DNA from: Sanghuangporus weigelae
Lineage: Eukaryota > Basidiomycota > Agaricomycetes > Hymenochaetales > Hymenochaetaceae
Direction: 5' to 3'
Length of the DNA stretch: 64,000 nucleotides
Assembly: GCA_033182465.1 (NCBI GenBank)
Contig: CP137320.1
Location: forward strand, 1,550,001 to 1,614,000
How positions within the stretch are numbered: position 1 is the stretch's first letter; every line of letters starts with the position of its first letter. Both the position numbers and the translations under genes were made by a program. The notes under the pieces are model-generated. The model was not told where the DNA came from. It did not search any database and saw only the letters and a list, made by a program, of their open reading frames with translations. Shown here in pieces: positions 37,208 through 48,978 of the stretch.

Positions 37208-40200
37208 CTATTTGAGAGGATCGAAATCTCCCCAATCGTCTTTGGTAGGCTTCTTCGCTGTTCCTACATTCCATGGCTGCGAAGATGTGGAAGGTGCGAG
37301 TATAGAGTTCGTCGATAGTAGAGGAGAGGCAACCAATAGAGTGGATGAAGTAGAAGAGAATGGTGCCGCAGGAGGTAGCGTCACATTATAATTCGGTTTG
37401 CTCGGTTGCATTGGCGCGGAATGACCTGTTGACATGGTCGGGACATTGTAATTTGGGAATGTTTGTTGTGAAAGAGGGGGAGTAGACATGCTGAGCACTG
37501 GTGATTGCATCGGCTGGGACATTGCAGGTGTGCTGAATGCTGAAGATGGTGTCCTGGAAGTAGTACTCACCGGACTTCGGGATAAACTCGAGAGAGAAGT
37601 CAGTGGCGGAGGAATGCCTTGCGGAGATGGTGACGCAGATGGTTTCTGCGCTTGGAATGTCGTAGAGGTGGCGGACGGGCTTTGTACCTGCGGGCTCTAA
37701 TGTTATAGTTATTTTCCGACCGACTGTACCGAATTAAATTTGCCTTACATCATTGAGCAAGCTGCCCCAGACATCATCATCCCAGCTCTTTCCGATTTCA
37801 ACTACTGCATCTGGTTTGACGGTACTCGTCGATGCTCCAGCAACGAGGCTCGCGAAGTCAATACCGTTAGCTGATCCGCCAACCGATCCAAGCCCGGTTT
37901 CAGTACCCGATTTGTCTTCAATGCGCTGTGAATCTTTCAGGAATTGCAAATGTTCCCGCTCGACCCGATCTCCAAGCTTCTTGATTACAGCCATGAAGCG
38001 CTGAAACTGAGAGACATTAAGTACTGGCAACAAGTAAGCTTACCGATACAAGTCTTAATCCAGTACAGTGTCACGTACATGGTCCCATAGACATTGTCCA
38101 AAGTTGTGGTAATACCAGCGTTGCAACTGCTTCACGATCGACCTTGTAACCCATTGCTTCTTGCACTGCTAACGTAGCAAGCTGTTTTGTCTGTTCAACG
38201 AGAGCAAACACTGTCATCGGTTTAAGTGCCTTACCATCACCGCAGGCTCTGAAGGAGTGTTAGACTTCGTCGTGACGTAACGATGCAAATGTACAATACT
38301 TACCCTTGGTCCGTATTTTCGAAAGAAGCGGCACAAGCTTTTGCGTTAAGCTCAACTTTCAAAGGAAAATCTCATTAGAAAGAGAGGAATCAATTGCCAC
38401 GGGTCGGAAGCTGCGTACTTGATCCAGAGTTTTAACCATAGCCAAGAACGTCTCCAAAGTTGCGACTTTCACAGATAGTATTCTGGTTTTTGTAAACACG
38501 AGCTTTGTACACAGCGTTAAGCTTTTTCAGTGCTGTGTGAATAGCGACAAAACCACTTTACTCACTGCCACGCGCGGGAACAGCACCCCTTGCACTTCGG
38601 CGTAATCAATAGTCTCACAGAGATCTGGCACAACTTTGAGGGCACGTTCTTGCACCTATTACAGGTTTAGAGAACGCTATATTAGATCTACCAGACAATG
38701 AACAACTCACTATTGCATGGTCTGATTCCAGAGCATTGTATACAAGTGGAAGGACGTCTTCAAAAATAAGGAAATTTGAGTGAAAACAATTTGAACCATG
38801 GAAAATTTGACTTACGTTCCCTGAACACGGCTTTATCAGTTTTACTTTGAAGGAGTGACAGGTTATCCAGCAGTGTGATCATGTTCTGTGGAGGTTCTTT
38901 TAGAGCAAACAACGGTTTCAGACTTGGCAGGACGACAGAGGCAAATTGAGTTGGAGAAAGGCTCTTTGAAATGGCGAAAACGTTGGGCAGGATGTACGGT
39001 AGAAGGTGAGTATCTTTCATCTGCAATACATGGTCATTGTTGTTTATATTATGACCAGAGGACAACATGATTTACCTCTTCCAATAGCGAGGGAAGAATC
39101 TTCCTCGTTTTCAATCCTTCGCTGAATTTGTCCAGAACACTAGTGAGGCCCTTCATAAAAGTGATCTTCTCTTCCCGAGTCTTTGACGCAAACGTCGACC
39201 TTTCGAGGAAATTAAGCGTCGATATTGATAATGATGAGAAGAATGAATGGGAAGGTAATGTAGCTGGCGTCGGTCGGTGAAGAGCATGTCTGGTGATCAA
39301 CGATGAAAGCAATTCTAAAGCGGATGCATGGCCTGATGAGACAATTGGTCCGGAAAAACGGCTTGAAACGCACCCCTGAGCTCCGAATCAGCGCGTTCGG
39401 GATTGCGAAAACCTCGCGACAAATTATCCCGCAAGCTAGCAGGGCTGTTATGATTTCGAAAAGGAGGACTCCCTTTGTTGTGCACAGCATAAATCAGACA
39501 ACCCAGAGAATACATGTCAGACTCGGTCACGAGCTGTTCGTCAAGAACATATTCCGGAGCTAGTAACAACGCTTGAGTTTTTAATCCCTCAAGGAGAGGT
39601 AAATGGCATACCTAGATAATCAAAGGATCGTTGAACATAGCTTGGAAGATAGTTGTCAAAAAAAGGAGAACGCCGATCTGCTGGAGATCCATCTGCTCCA
39701 GAGAGCTGCATAGTATGCCCTAGTCCTGCTAGTTTCCAGTCTCCCTAAGGCACAATCAGACCAGCACTTTGAAAAGAAAGTTAGTACGAACAGATGAGTT
39801 AATTAAAACATTCTCTGGGTTTATATTCGAGTGAATGCGGCGTGCAGACGAGTGGAGGAAGGATAGACCCTTGCATAGTTGCAAGATGCCTTTTTGTATC
39901 TGGGTAAGTGCCATAAGCCCTGGTAAGGTAGAAGAACACTTTGCACACGAACTTCGATTTCATCAAGCTCAACTAGTGGAGGAGCCCGAGACCCAGGAAT
40001 CGAAAGGTGCAATGAAGATAATAACGGTTCAGTGGCAAATGCAACTTCTGCACGGGTCTCTTCGACTGGTTCTACCATCTCTAAAGGAGATCATTTGATC
40101 AACAAGCTTAGCTCATAAGAAATATTAATACAGACCTAGAATATTTGGATGGCGAAGTTTACCCAGTGCAGATGCCTATTCTCCATAAGCTAGGGACTTA

Positions 40201-40619
40201 AATTAACGATATATTCTCCTACCTCGGCCTTAAGGTTTTCAATAACCTTCTCCTTGGCCGATGCGCTCAGCCTATCTGTATCGGGGGCTCGCTTGTCGAA
40301 AGTCCATACGCTCACACGCTTGCCCGTTACTTTGTGTGTGGCTGGCTGAACGCGCCATGGCCCCACTCAACAAGACATTATTAGCCAATTAAATCTGAAA
40401 ATAGTTTGTTGATATCCTACCATGAAAAGTGGGAGTGAGCTGCGGAGTGGGTAATGCTGCGCTCGATACAGATGTAGAGCCTGATGCTTGCGGACCAGGT
40501 GTGGACGACCGGCTGCCAGAACCAAAACCTGGCAAAGGGCTCGACGACGGTTGAGTTCCGATGTTATAGTTTGTTGAGATATTCGTTCGTGCAAAGAAAG
40601 AAGTCGCTGCGGCTAACAT
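37208..40619 (-). CDS. SCY1: SCY1-family pseudokinase (SCYL2-like)
   Basis: Trafficking protein of the clathrin/Golgi pathway. The N-terminus MLAAATSFFARTNISTNYNI is characteristic. The kinase-like domain has degenerate catalytic motifs: the HRD position reads HSN (HSNINPENVLI) and the DFG position reads GLG (WKLAGLGHT), so it should not phosphorylate. Then come YLAPEYVLDEQLVTESDMYSLG, the HEAT repeats (LPSLLEEM, VLPLVYNALESDHAIVQERALKVVPD, VATLVLPQLW) and a disordered tail ending DDWGDFDPLK. That tail resembles clathrin/adaptor-binding DPx/W motifs. Roughly fourteen exons. An in-frame ATG further upstream (40745) is less likely because MLAAATSFF is conserved. Confidence 0.9.
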
Positions 40620-40880
40620 TGTTGCAGTCTGTCTGTGTCCAAATAATGTGCCATGATGTGTGTGCCGATAAACGCGAATCTCGTCGATCACTGTCGATCG
40701 TTCATTCCAAATAGAGCCAAACAAGTGAGTAAATTTAGTACGCATTTTATCCGCATTTCGGACCCACTATCAGAACAAGCGAATATGATGGATAAGTCCG
40801 AATAAGTATACATAATATTAGTACAACAGTTACAGTCCATCGAAAATAAACAAGGGTCCGAAATTCTATACATGTGATGC

Positions 40881-40888
40881 ATAATCTA
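40881..40888 (+). repeat. left target-site duplication of the MITE
   Basis: ATAATCTA at 40881-40888 is repeated exactly at 41390-41397. Confidence 0.7.
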
Positions 40889-41058
40889 TGGGGGTCGGCA
40901 ACTCCGTACGGATTTGCGTGCGTTCCCACGGGTTCGGTTATAGGTATGATCGTCGGAGTTCAAAAAGAGTTTACAATGATTCTTTGACTTGAATTTCCCT
41001 CTACCACAGTTCATGTATCGGTCTAATAAAATGGTAGAATATATGTTTGAATAAGATG

Positions 41059-41090
41059 CTTCAACTCTCAGGAGGCACTTTTTGCAAAAA
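41059..41090 (+). repeat. internal MITE repeat, copy 1
   Basis: Starts CTTCAACTCTCAGG and continues into a T-rich then A-rich run. It is similar to copy 2 about 168 bases downstream; the similarity extends into a later GTTGTG..TTGTGATG segment. Confidence 0.6.
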
Positions 41091-41226
41091 CTGCACTGTT
41101 GCCAATAATTAAGCTAATTTGTTGTGAATCTTGTGATGAAACAATGGATTTTTGTCTTTGAATTTCAGCCAGCTAAAACTCATACATCGACACGAAATTT
41201 TCCGTAGGATACACTGAAGTACTATA

Positions 41227-41258
41227 CTTCAACTCTCAGGGGCTACATTTTCGAAAAC
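41227..41258 (+). repeat. internal MITE repeat, copy 2
   Basis: Second copy of the CTTCAACTCTCAGG block, followed by GGGCTACATTTTCGAAAAC. It matches copy 1 with a few substitutions and indels. Confidence 0.6.
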
Positions 41259-41389
41259 ATAAGTAGGTGAATTGTTCTGTTGTGCACTTTGTGATGCATG
41301 ATTTTGCCAAGGATTTGCGATACTTGCCTATTTGGGCTTATTTTCGGCCTCCGACGCGCACGCGAAGACCATAGGGATTGCCCACCCCC

Positions 41390-41397
41390 ATAATCTA
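41390..41397 (+). repeat. right target-site duplication of the MITE
   Basis: ATAATCTA, identical to 40881-40888. Confidence 0.7.
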
Positions 41398-41450
41398 GAC
41401 TTAAGAGAAAGTCCCGGTTAATACAGAATCCGCGTCATTGCACATAACCC

Positions 41451-42989
41451 TCATCTGAAAGTTCCGAGCATAGCTACCACTTCTGGTCGACTGTAAGGAG
41501 ATCTTGCTCCGAGGGTTCCGATCGCCGGCGTGGGGGTGCCTCCTAGTTCGACTATTTCCCGTTCCGGGCTTTCGAATGCATCTGTCGTGATGTCCACAGG
41601 CTGTTCGCATTCGTAGGTGGGCATATGTGCCGCCATGGTAGGGGGCGGGTTTATGGTTGCGCGGATGTAATACTAGGCAGGAGTGTTAATCCGAGCTGAT
41701 CGTATGGTCAACAAGATTGCTTCACGATCTTACCTGCTGTTCTGCAACACCATCGACTGCCCATGACTTCTGCGCAGCCGGGCGCGCAGTGCGTAGCTCG
41801 TATGAAACGATGTTTGCATTAGCCTGAACTTCATCGACATCTACAACCTCGGCGACAGCCAAGAGAGACTCGTGTTTACTGTTACTGCGTCCTCCGTTTA
41901 ACCAAGTCCGCGAGCGCTTGATGAGCCGGATTGTGGCTGCGGAAAGAAGTAGTTTTGCGATGGCTGCATTCTGCGCTGGATGGATACTTAATGATAATGG
42001 GATACTATCGTACGAAGCAAACGATAACGTTGAGGGAAGCGTGAGCTGCAAAGAAACAGTTGCATGAATCCCTTCGACCAGGAAGATATCACGGGACACA
42101 TACGATAATTGAAGGAGCATTGTCGACAGGGAGCCTTTTGCTACTACCTCTTAGCGGTACAGAATATACTCCCCGGGCATAACTACAAGACCTGAGTTGA
42201 TTCGGATCCCTGGGTATATTCGGGATGCATGATAGCAGAGGCCCCTTCGCGAATGTTCGTGGCAGATGCAGGAGAGGGATTTTAATACTGAAATATTTGT
42301 AAATAGGTTTCCATTACATTTGAAATGTAAAGTCTCCTTACCTTTCATTTCGACGCAGCCCCTTACGAAAGAGCTTTACCTTTAGTCTGTATCTCACGGC
42401 GCAGGTGACACCAGGATGATATATGATGGCGCTGGGAGGCAACGGATTGCGCTTTCCGACAACAGTCGCCGGGAACGTGATCGAAAACGGCCATCCTTCT
42501 GACCACTCATCCGTAGCGAGTGTCGCAAAAGAGGAGCAAGTCTCCAGAACATCGACGGAGCTTGATCCGGTTATAAGTCCTCGTTCTGTGTACGTATTCG
42601 TTACAGTGCCCTCTAACTGCAGAATCATTGAGCCGCATAATAAGCATAGGTCATGGCGTTGTGACTACCTTAATGTACATGGCCGTTACTCCCCTCAAGT
42701 CGCCGGAGAGTGAAAGAGTCCCGTCTACAGACGTGTTATTCCCGTAGATGGGAATACTGGTTCCCCATAATTTTGGTCCAAGGTTGACCGTTATGTGCTT
42801 TGATCGATAGGCGTAGTTCTCTAGCGATAAACAGGTTGCCTCAGAACCACTACGGATTACGAGTTCAGATGCCCGAGGAGATGGAGAATATTGTGGCGAC
42901 GGTATGGAAGAACGAGAGTCTGTCGATCGAGCATAGGAAGGTGGCTCATAGAAGAAGGAAGACTCCCTGGTCGGCGACAAAGGTATCAT
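41451..42989 (-). CDS. arrestin-like adaptor protein (ART) with N-terminal PPxY
   Basis: Fungal alpha-arrestin. ARTs recruit Rsp5-type ubiquitin ligases to plasma-membrane transporters for endocytosis. The start MIPLSPTRESSFF is at 42989. It is followed by EPPSYARS (a PPxY WW-domain ligand near residue 16) and the arrestin N-domain (ITVNLGPKLWGTSIPIYG, VDGTLSLSGDLRGVTAMYIK, LEGTVTNTY, WPFSITFPATVVGKRNPLPPS, VRYRLKVKLFRKGL). The C-domain has IKIPLLHLPRTF, VPLRGSSKRLPVDNAPSII and LTLPSTLSFASYDSIPLSLSIHP. Five introns. The one at 42046-42103 (GTATGT...TTTGCAG) joins two frames that at first look like a frameshift. The gene ends ...VVAMLGTFR. Regulation by ubiquitination is inferred. Confidence 0.85.
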
Positions 42990-44300
42990 GATTGCAACCT
43001 AGCACTAGTTTATGCAAAAGCCAGAGATTACTCGCATCTTAAGAACTTCAGGCAACCTGCGAGTCGAGTCATAGTACTACTTATACAGCCCAGTCATGAG
43101 CTTGGCGGAGTAAGTGGAGATGGGAGAAGTTGTTCCATGTTCATCCGGGTCACCAGAATGATTGGTAAGTCAGAACGTGCATCACATAACTCCATAAAGC
43201 GACATGCAATCGTGCCTGGACCGTTACAGTAAAGTCAAGGCCGACATCGCTTTGAAGGTCCCACCGAAGCCCGAAAACTCAGACATTCTTCATTGGGCGG
43301 AAAGCGCGTCAAGTCATCCAGTCGTTTCAAACTGTAATAGCTTCGGCCCGACCAATCCAAACTCGAGTAGCTGTATACAGCGTAGAATGAGGTTGCGCTC
43401 TGATCGTAAAGGCGCCGCGCAAAAGCGTTGACTCGATTCTATGCACGTGACGTGTTATGCAATTCCCCGTCATATCGAAGTATCGCTTACTCCAGCTTCG
43501 AAATGGCGACAGTAATATTAATGTACACAACTACCTTCTGCGATCCAAAAGTGTCCACGACGGAGCATGGGCCCGGATGAGAGGGCAGAACAGACTATCA
43601 TCAACGACGAGAGAGTTTGGTCTTGTTCCTTGAACTGCGGAGATGCGTGAGCCACATATGCCATTCTGGACTGGATGCAATCACGCAGTGGTGGAGACAA
43701 CACCGATCCCAATGTCCTACATGAAGAGAAAAATCGCACAGTTCGTAACAAAAATACGTTTCGCCAATCTTCAGATCAGATAGTCATGTAGTGCCCTCCC
43801 ATTCTACATATCAGGCCGTATTATAAGTAGTTCCTCAGGGCTGACATTATTTCCGGCTGGATCTTCAACACGTACATACTAAAATACTGCACACCTTCAA
43901 GTTCTTTGCTTTCACTTGCATTCACCCTGAGACTGGATGATACGGACAATCGTTCCCTCCCGGCGTCCCAGAGTAGAATGCATAACTCCGCCCCGGTCTT
44001 CTGATAAGCGCCGGCTTTGTAAACCCCGACCATGAAACATCTCACCAGTGCAAAGCCTTTTGGAACGCATCCTTAGTAATCTGACATCGACGCCAGTCCG
44101 ATGTTCAAAACGTGACTAGTTCTGAACTCTCTCCCTAGTCCTAGGGATGAAAGCTGCGATAGATATGGGTTGAAGGCCGAAAACATCGTAAGTAACTATA
44201 CAAAGAACAAAATACGCGATTCATTTTGGATTCGTCCAATCGGTGAGCGTCTATCATAAAGCCTAAAGACTGATAAGATAACAAAAGAAGCATGATGGGA

Positions 44301-44651
44301 CTATGATGGATCGGCAGTTTGATGCGCTTGATGCGCCTTCCGCCAAGCCGCTCTCTTATCATGATATGTAATCACCCGCAGACACGTACTATCTTCCACG
44401 CAGCAGCATGTGGTAACGAGGCCTCGTGACGACACTGTACAAAGCTCGTCGTCTATTGGGATACACGCCAGTTTATAGTCTATTGAGCCAGATAAGCGGA
44501 TCGTCCTCTCCGAAAAGTACGTTGTATCCCTGTTGATAACACACTCAGGACCTCCTTTTTTGCTTCCGTCCTTGCACAGACTAATAACGCCTTCAATGCT
44601 TACAACCGAATTACAGGACTCGAAATTCCATACACGCGATAGAGACTCCAA
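44301..44651 (-). pseudogene. coding-like fragment, possible decayed or undetected multi-exon gene
   Basis: An open stretch of about 116 codons lacks a usable ATG at its start. It contains protein-like sequence such as RTIRLSGSIDYKLACIPIDDE and SSRGLVTTCCCVEDSTCLRV. Just upstream on the same strand a different frame reads GYRGIGWTDLVKTEY before a stop, and downstream (44045-43821) another frame reads AELCILLWDAGRERLSVSSS. The mixture of frames without clear splice sites suggests a degraded gene, but a real multi-exon gene is possible. It does not match a family I can name; a beta-rich F-box-type C-terminus is a guess. Confidence 0.25.
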
Positions 44652-46039
44652 AGCACTAGTACTCGGTTTTCACAAGATCCGTCCAGCCGATTCCCCGGTA
44701 CCCACACACACGGAGTCTCAGAAATTCTCCAAAGTCACATCAGTCACTGTGCATGTGGCTATTGAAAAAAATTCTCAAATCACATCGAGAGGGCCCCCAC
44801 GGTACGCCAGGCTAACGCATGCCACGCATCTCCATTGTCCAATGCAAAGAACATAAGTAGGTGCAGTATAAAAATAACCATTTCCCCTTCCCTTCGTCTC
44901 TTTGCGGGTCCCTTTTAAGAGCCGCTTCCTCTTCCTCTGTGCATTGTATTCTATTCTTGGGCTCTCCTCGGAAAGCTCGAACCAAGCAAGAGGTATCTAA
45001 AGTAATCCGAATTCCCAAACATGCGGGCAACTGCGAGAGCCGACTGCGCCGCTGTATTCTTTGATTATCTGTCCAGTACTTCCCAGTGGCATAATGTGCG
45101 ATACGGCGTTGTCGAAGCCAGTAGAAAGCCTTGCGCAGATCAGTAACTTCATCCGTTCTCCTCGTGCTATGTATGATTTCTGATCTCCGCGGAGTGCTTC
45201 AAAACTAATAACTAGGAGATTGTCGAATGCATTGCTCTCTTGGGTTTCTGTTAACACACACACATATATATACAACGCGGATCTCCCGTGCCAGCCATAC
45301 GATGACTCACGATTTCTCAATACCTGAAGAAGCAAGGAAAGCCCCTTTTTTCTCATCGAGGAGCTGAGCTTATGTACATATGCGAGGACGAAAGATTACA
45401 GTAAGATCTTTGAGAAAATGCCGAGTATTCGGCAGACACCAACGGAAGCAAAATGTTTGGCACACACGTAGCTACATAGTCAGGGGAGAATAGGGGGGGA
45501 AGCCGGATCCAATCATACACAGCATGGCATCGTGATGTGGTGAACAACAAAATCAAAATCAACAAACGCCGATAGTGTACTAGTTTTGTCTCGCAGATAC
45601 CACGCAACGCAAAGCGCCAAATCACTTCCCCGTCAACTCACCTCAGGAGGCAGAGACGTTCGTTCATATGTACTGATTCATATGTTCAAGAAATCTCGAC
45701 CTGACATGTATCAAAACTGTACATATACTAGCAGGTTCGCGATGTTGAGTGTTCTATGAAAGCCCCACGATTAGAAAGACTGAATAAAAACAGCCATATG
45801 TTTACTCTACTTTATATCACACTCATCAGTCGGATTTCCCACCCGTCTATGTCCCTTATCACCTTCGAGGTCACGAATATTTTTGCTTCCGGATACACGC
45901 CATCCAAAGTCATTTTTCGGAAACTTACAAGACCACGCACGACAAATAAATCAAATAATAACAAGTAGAATCAAATTCCCTTCGATAAGACTTTACTTTA
46001 CTTTACGGCTAAAAAGTAAGTACAATTTTAAGTGTATGG

Positions 46040-46510
46040 AACATATTTAGATGGAAATACGGCGAGGAAGGGCAAGAGAAAAGAATCAAAGGGTGAGATG
46101 AAATACACAGAGGAAGGGAGAGATAGTAAACAATGGCAAAGCGGCGATAGACAGCAAGGTATTGACAGAGCGGGAGCGTTTCTGGATGCATGTAGATCAG
46201 GGAGAAGAGGAACAGAGGAAGGAGTACTATATGCCGCTTCGCAGCGCAGCAATAAATAGGGGGAGCAGTGAGAGGGATCGGAGTGAGAAATGTGACCGTT
46301 GGTCAATGTCTAAGTAGGGAGAGTATAAATACGATGCAGGGGTGTATATCTTCCAAGTGAAAAACTCAGAGTACAAGAAAGCGAGGATTAAGGAAAAAGA
46401 GAAACAAGGAAGAAAGAAAAAATGGAATAAACAGTAGGGAAAAAATGGAATAATGATCCTAAAACTAAAAGCTGGTATTTCTTTCAAAAAAGAAAAGGGA
46501 AAGCACCAGA
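46040..46510 (+). other. long purine-rich tract
   Basis: The plus strand is dominated by A and G (for example ggaaaaagagaaacaagg). The minus strand is therefore a pyrimidine tract, which in fungi often marks a promoter or leader. No minus-strand gene is clear downstream. Confidence 0.5.
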
Positions 46511-47894
46511 AGAGAGGGGCGCGACGTTCGTTCCCGTCACGCACACTCGACTTATCCCCGTCCGATACCCTAAAAGCTAGTGTGTGTGTACAAATTAATT
46601 GAGAACGTATGACGCTATTACCCACAATCCAGCTGACTTCTTTCGGAGGGATCATAGACGTCATGAGTAAAACAGGCCGATGCGTATGATTAAACGGGGA
46701 ATCCCGGTTTGTTCGTCGAAGGTGTTAATCAACAGCAGAGGTAAAGGCCAAGGGCAAAGAACTGCCCCTTTTGAGTTTGCAGCGGCCTCGCGCAGACTTT
46801 CCGTTTCTCATTTGCCATTTCCTTCCTTCCCCTGTCCTTCAGCGAGTCGTCACTCGCCCTATACACCAGAGTCTTCACTGACACAACGGAAATTCACTCG
46901 CTTTCTGCAAAGCATTTATACGTACGTAGCTCGTCGTAAAGGATGCGAGGAAAGGTCGTGGCGAAGAATAACGTTTTCGATTGGAAAATTCGCAAATGTT
47001 TTACCGCGCCTCGTGGATTCACCATTTCCATCGCAGGCCCGTTCGTGAACTGGGCACCTTTCGGAACTCGGCCACGATTGGGCTCCTTGGGCAGTCGACC
47101 ACTCTCTTACAAATGAATAGCGACCGCATCTCTGACGTCGAAATCCCTTTGCACCATGACGCAACACGTCGAGGGAAGACAGGGGGGCGAAAAGTCCTTG
47201 CTAATAACGGACATTTTGTAGTGTGAGTGAACTGACGTAACGGCTCGTAACAGGTCCTACGCGAGTCACGTGCCCTGGAGCTACATTGTTCCAGTTCCAA
47301 GAAGTCATCAACAAGTGAGCGACCGTGAAACAAGCCGGAAACGTGTCATGAGTAGAAAGCGCGTCGAAATCCACTTCGCATAGCGTTGACACTAATAGCA
47401 AACGAGGTGCGGCAGCAGAGTGACGCCTTTAACCGAGAATCGGCCCCTCGGGTCGTGACCTCCGTTCCTCCCAACAAGTTCCCCGTCCCCGCATCGCCCC
47501 CTTTCCTTCCCGGCCCTCCTAATCAACAAATCATTCCTTCCCAGTCGTTCTTCTTCTTGTTTAGCGCCTTCGCCTGTTCCCGGCCGAATCTGCAAATTGA
47601 TAAAGACGAAGAACGGCCTGCCTGCCCGCGGGAATACATGTGCATAAAGGGAACGCGTTTGTGTGATGAGATGAGATGTACGGAAGTAAATGCGAAGAAA
47701 GCGAAGTAACTGTAGATTGTCCGTTGTCCATGCAAGTCGAGATTGGATATATGTGTGAGTAAATGGCTAAATGGCTGAGAGAGGAGGTCGGTGCTTTTGC
47801 GGCGATGACTCAGAGATGTGAAAGATATGAAGGGTATTCGGGAAAATCCAAGTTAAAAGAGAATGCCGAGATGCCCCATATCGATAAGACTGCC

Positions 47895-48851
47895 TCACGG
47901 CCTCTGTGGTGGACGACCGGAAGATTGATACAGTCGCTTTACGGTAACGGTTAGCACTCCGTCAGTATAGCCTGCGTGCACGCCATTCATGTCTGCATCC
48001 CTATCAAATTGGACCTGCCATTCATGATGACCTGAAATAAAAGAAAAATGTCAAACGCTTGAAATGGCAAAGCAATACGGGGAAAAGGCGCGAAAGATCA
48101 TCGAACGCACAATTCTCCTGGTCCCAACGATCAGCTATGATATCCAAAATATTATTCTTCCGCATTGCAATAGTAATACACGAGGAGTCAAATCCTGGGC
48201 CAATCGCCGCCTGCACGGAGAAATTAAAAAGTAATAAAGATCAGGGTTCGGCCAAGCGTTCGGTGAAAGGTGGAAAAAAGTACCGAGAGTATGTATGCGA
48301 TCGGTGTAGTCTCCGTCTGCATAGGTGCGCTGGGGCTCTGTGGCGAGCGTGCACTGCGGAGGATATGGAAGGACGCAGGTAATGAGGTGACTGTGGGCGA
48401 CGTCACCGGTGAGAGTGACGATGAGGAATTAGTTCCGTTGGATCGAGCGGAACGCACTCCGCCTGAGGCAGACGCACATTGTTGCCGGACGGATGAAAAG
48501 TAAGCGTCATCTGTATTGGACGACTCAGCGGACCCAGGACTTGTGGAAAGAGGCGGCGTTGGTAAGGTCCAACCTTGAGTCATACGCAATGAAGAGGCGG
48601 TGAGTGGAGGTTGCCTGCGCTGACCTTGGTCGATTGAGGTTAGAACACATAGCATGCGACGAATGACAGACGAGTGACTCACCGGCAGTAGCATACCTAT
48701 CGGGACATGCAGAGAGAGGCTGTGAAGTGGCATCGTCCTGGAGTTGCTGGCCCTGGGCGGATGAGGAGGGGATGCCGGTACGGACGTAGAGAGGGACGGT
48801 GTTTCCGCGCAAGAGCTGTGGACGCGGAGGATGAGTGGATGTCTCCGGCAT
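47895..48851 (-). CDS. Hsp20/alpha-crystallin-like protein with Ser/Pro-rich N-terminus
   Basis: Four exons (48851-48697, 48614-48284, 48210-48111, 48031-47895) sum to 723 bases, exactly 240 residues plus stop, with consensus splice sites. The N-terminal 160 residues are Ser/Thr/Pro-rich (MPETSTHPPRPQLLRGN, then SSSSLSPVTSPT). The C-terminal part reads like the strands of an alpha-crystallin domain: SSCITIAMRKNNILDIIADR, HHEWQVQFDRDADMNGV and AGYTDGVLTVTVKR. The last element matches the usual DGVLTVTVPK end with Pro lost. The protein ends SSGRPPQRP, with no IxI motif. I infer a small chaperone-like role. A TATATA lies 128 bases upstream. Confidence 0.72.
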
Positions 48852-48978
48852 AACTTTTGGATTAAAAGGGAGGAAGTAATTGAGCAAGCAGGCTGAGAGA
48901 AGGAAGTGGAGATGGAGGGAGGAGAGAGAGAGATGATGCGTGCAAGACGAAGAGCGAGGGAACGAGAGAGGACAGGCC

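Larger units (their letters stand above)
40889..41389. mobile_element. non-autonomous DNA transposon (MITE), hAT-like ends
   Basis: The left end reads TGGGGGTCGGCAACTCCG and the reverse complement of the right end GGGGGTGGGCAATCC. The match continues imperfectly for about 40 bases, including a shared GCGTGCG. The ends are flanked by an exact 8-base duplication ATAATCTA. GGGGTCGGCAA-type ends and 8-base duplications are hallmarks of hAT elements. The about 500-bp body has no ORF and contains two diverged copies of a CTTCAACTCTCAGG block. If the duplication is counted as 7 bases (TAATCTA), the ends become fully symmetric at TGGGGG/CCCCCA. The intact duplication but diverged ends suggest middle age. 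Confidence 0.7.
42990..47894. other. gene-poor region with no confident gene
   Basis: 4.9 kb between the arrestin start and the Hsp20-like stop. Open frames are short and mostly lack recognisable content. The best coding-like stretches are on the minus strand at 43821-44045 and 44301-44651. From about 46040 to 46510 the plus strand is strongly purine-rich. I found no transposon ends, reverse transcriptase, transposase, tRNA or rRNA in it. Confidence 0.55.

Noticed and set aside
42046-42130. Apparent frameshift in the arrestin gene between NAPSII and LTLPST
   Set aside because: A perfect 58-base intron (GTATGT...TTTCTTTGCAG) in phase 0 explains the frame change.
46227-46664. 145-codon minus-strand ORF
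   Set aside because: Phe/Leu/Ser-rich translation of the pyrimidine tract; not a protein.
46680-47709. Plus-strand ORFs in the gene-poor region
   Set aside because: Low-complexity content, no splice-consistent partners, no known motif.
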